NCBI GenBank assembly: GCA_951394045.1 | Contig: OX595986.1 | Coordinates: 3,315,534-3,379,533 of the forward strand | Reading direction: 5' to 3' | Source of the DNA: Nitzschia sp. DOCU1 | Lineage: Eukaryota > Bacillariophyta > Bacillariophyceae > Bacillariales > Bacillariaceae | DNA: 64,000 nucleotides | Shown here: positions 62,217 through 64,000 of the stretch, one piece after another | Layout of the letters: the number at the start of each line of letters is the position of its first letter | Numbering within the stretch: the stretch's first letter is position 1 | Translations under genes and position numbers: made by a program | Notes under the pieces: model-generated | Told to the model about the DNA's origin: nothing | Database searches by the model: none | Seen by the model: the letters and a program-made list of their open reading frames with translations, nothing else

Positions 62217-63296
62217 TCAAATATCAAAACCCAAATCTTCATCCAAGTCGAATCCGAGGTCCAGATCGTCGTCAAGATTATCCTCTGGGTTACCCAACAT
62301 AATACTATCGAGCGCCGCCTGTTCAATTTCATTCAATTGTGGTTTATCGTGTTTCTTGGAGGCAATGCCCTTCTTCTTGGAAGGCGCAGGTGCTTCGGCC
62401 ACCACAGCAGCGGCGGCAGCCTTTTCGGCTTTCTTCTTCTTTTTCTTTTCCTTCTTTTCAGTCGCAGCTTGCCTCCTGCGAAGCTCCTCTTCCTCCTTTT
62501 CTCGTTCCTTCGCTCTGAGTTGTTCGATTTGCTCCGGCGACAACCAAATTTCCGGATGCAATGACGCTATTGGATCCACGGCATCAAATTCAATCCCCGA
62601 TGGTTGCGCTCCATTCTCATCCATCCACGGCTCGTAGTCGACAACTTCTTCTACCACTTCTTCCAATACCTTATTAGCGTGTTGTGCCGACGCCAGTGAT
62701 GGAACCTTGTTGCGTTTCCCCGGTTCTTTCGAAATTTTGCACATGAGACTATGTAATTCCGTCTCCACATCAGCCACTTCAGCCCGAGGCGGTGGTACGG
62801 CCGCATGTTCTCTCAGAGCAAAGCGTCTCTCGACCACTCGTTTCAGCGGAGGCGTCAGACCCGAATGATAGTACGAAGGATATCCTTCGGTTTTCGGCAC
62901 TGCATCGGCTTCATCCAACGCCATGCTATCTTCATAGACAATCAACATTTGAGCAATGTCCACGCACTTGAAGTACATGGCATGGTCGTGCGTCTTGTGT
63001 AGTTCAATGGGACATGGCAAGTTGACCAGTCGGGCAGGATAGGTGGCCCCATCACAATGAAAGTTCCACAGCGTCGATCCTTCTTGCGTCGGTTCGCACG
63101 TGACTCCTTCTAGATCCAGAAGCGTTTCCTTGGTACTACTGTTACTATTAGCATTTGCGGCAGAAGGACCCGGTCCCATTCTATCCGCTTGTGTGTCTTC
63201 CACTTCTTTCATTTTGTCGCGTAATCGAGTCTCCAAACCAGGAACCAAAATTCTCAGAATGAGAGTGCGATCGCGAATCGGTTGGCGGTCCCCCAT
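62217..63296 (-). CDS. TAF7: TFIID subunit TAF7
   Basis: A 359-residue protein (human TAF7 is 349), ATG at 63296. The N-terminal TAFII55 domain is clear: RTLILRILVPGLETRLRDKM, a FHCDGATYPARLVNLPCPIE segment followed by LHKTHD, and YFKCVDIAQMLIVYED, with an acidic insert and a PPLKRVVERRF block that matches the TAF7 signature (LTPPMKNVRKRRF type). The C-terminal half is an extended charged coiled coil (IEQLRAKEREKEEEELRRRQ, then a lysine-rich KKEKKKKKKAEK) and ends in an acidic DDDLDLGFD tail. TAF7 binds TAF1 in TFIID and regulates its activity at RNA polymerase II promoters. It shares a 441-bp divergent promoter region with the DRG1 gene. Confidence 0.93.
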   Translation of the reverse strand: MGDRQPIRDRTLILRILVPGLETRLRDKMKEVEDTQADRMGPGPSAANANSNSSTKETLLDLEGVTCEPTQEGSTLWNFHCDGATYPARLVNLPCPIELHKTHDHAMYFKCVDIAQMLIVYEDSMALDEADAVPKTEGYPSYYHSGLTPPLKRVVERRFALREHAAVPPPRAEVADVETELHSLMCKISKEPGKRNKVPSLASAQHANKVLEEVVEEVVDYEPWMDENGAQPSGIEFDAVDPIASLHPEIWLSPEQIEQLRAKEREKEEEELRRRQAATEKKEKKKKKKAEKAAAAAVVAEAPAPSKKKGIASKKHDKPQLNEIEQAALDSIMLGNPEDNLDDDLDLGFDLDEDLGFDI

Positions 63297-63737
63297 GATG
63301 AAATTTTATGTCGTTTGACGTTCTTTTAGTAGTCCCTGATCAAGACGTCGACCCAAACTTGTTTATGTGCCGAAAGGCAACATATAGTTGCCAACAGCAG
63401 TGCAATAGTTGCGAAATGGCAGGACGAGAGATGTTTAAAATGGGCATCGGGAGACCCGCCTCTTTTACCTCTGAAAATCGAGACACGCAAAACGTACGGC
63501 GACCGCGAAACGACGGGTCTCTCTCGTGTGCTGATGTGAGTCGAAGAAGTCAGTTTTAGCAGTCCAAGGTGTCGGCCAGGTGCCAAATTTGGCGCGGCGC
63601 CGATCCACCACCCGCGTCGTTCGACCATGGCGGCGGATGGTGGGGAGGCATCCAACCCATCACACCGACCGTGAAGCAATCAAAAAGACTTTCCACTGTA
63701 CCTTTGACTGATATTTATACAATAAAACTCGACAACC
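63297..63737. other. Divergent promoter region TAF7/DRG1 (441 bp)
   Basis: Contains TATTTATAC near 63712-63720, just upstream of the DRG1 start, which could act as a TATA-like element. Open frames here are short and unrelated to known proteins. Confidence 0.4.
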
Positions 63738-64000
63738 ATGGGATTGATGGAAAAGATCAAAGAGATCGAGGCCGAAATGGCCCGAACTCAGAAAAACAAG
63801 GTACGTGTTGTCGAGTGGTTGATAGGGTGTAGCAGGGCGGATCTTTGGTGATGTTAGGCGCATCATCATGTCGTATTCTTCGTTTGTATTCTAACCAGTT
63901 TTGAAACTTGTCTACTTTGTAGGCCACAAATTATCACTTGGGTACGCTCAAAGCGAAACTTGCCAAGCTACGTAACGAGCTGTTTGTCGAACAGGCGGGT
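63738..64000 (+). CDS. DRG1: Developmentally regulated GTP-binding protein (DRG1-like), 5' part
   Basis: Only the first 47 codons are in the window. Exon 1 (63738-63800) encodes MGLMEKIKEIEAEMARTQKN plus K, and exon 2 starts at 63923 after a 122-nt intron (donor GTACGT, acceptor TTTGTAG) with ATNYHLGTLKAKLAKLRNEL. These are the highly conserved N-terminal helices of DRG-family GTPases (IAEIEAEMARTQKNKAT in animal and plant DRGs), which precede the G domain; the G motifs lie beyond the window edge. DRG1 binds ribosomes with a DFRP partner and aids translation. The sequence runs off the right edge, so this gene is truncated by the window, not broken. Confidence 0.92.

Noticed and set aside
1..64000. 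CRISPR arrays, rRNA genes, bacterial operons or prophage
   Set aside because: No regularly spaced repeats, rRNA stretches or Shine-Dalgarno-linked gene chains; introns and protein families are eukaryotic.

Overview
The window is nuclear DNA of a photosynthetic stramenopile, most likely a pennate diatom of the Phaeodactylum tricornutum type. This is inferred from three things: compact eukaryotic genes with few, short GT-AG introns (about 66-293 nt); presequences in which a signal peptide ends at an aromatic residue (SA-W in lipoyl synthase, SG-F in the LON-domain protein), as in diatom plastid import; and a CoDi-like Copia retrotransposon whose protease and integrase have the form I associate with diatoms and other stramenopiles. 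No bacterial operons, Shine-Dalgarno sites or CRISPR arrays were seen. Several long reading frames open with GTG or TTG, so I placed starts at the first plausible ATG.

Layout. 0.2-4.5 kb: two class IV aminotransferase paralogues flank a divergent, probably mitochondrial UPF0324 (YeiH-like) membrane protein, and a pair of perfect TGACGTCA palindromes lies in the shared promoter. 4.6-26.6 kb: dense housekeeping genes: an Mpv17/PMP22 protein, a family-16 methyltransferase, lipoyl synthase (4 exons), a CLEC16A/GOP-1-like endosomal protein, a GT64 exostosin-type glycosyltransferase, a zinc-knuckle protein, a SUN-domain protein, the decapping enzyme DCP2, tRNA-Gly(UCC), a plastid LON-domain protein, and a gamma-tubulin complex protein GCP2 with a very long disordered N-terminus. 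26.98-33.62 kb: one complete LTR retrotransposon on the minus strand, with identical 200-bp LTRs and a GCTT target duplication. 34.2-46.2 kb: a two-transmembrane receptor nucleotide cyclase with two lesions in its catalytic domain, the checkpoint protein MAD1, a type II membrane protein, a mitochondrial PPR-like protein, and ESS2/DGCR14. 46.2-52.9 kb: about 6.6 kb containing only one gene, a 1274-residue protein that looks like an undescribed DDE/RNase H-like transposase. 52.9-64 kb: TrmB tRNA methyltransferase, a 2-kb gene-poor stretch with a perfect 83-bp tandem duplication, two paralogues sharing a FAIM-like N-terminal domain on either side of an unknown membrane protein, TAF7, and the start of a DRG1-type GTPase.

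The genes do not form one pathway. Most are single-copy cell machinery, many arranged head to head with promoters of 0.4-0.8 kb. The two places that stand out are the retrotransposon, whose reverse transcriptase is interrupted by what reads exactly like a 66-nt spliceosomal intron, and the lone transposase-like gene. I also rebuilt two gene models (the FAIM-like pair) from small first exons and found that both carry an intron at the same codon position, which shows their common origin.
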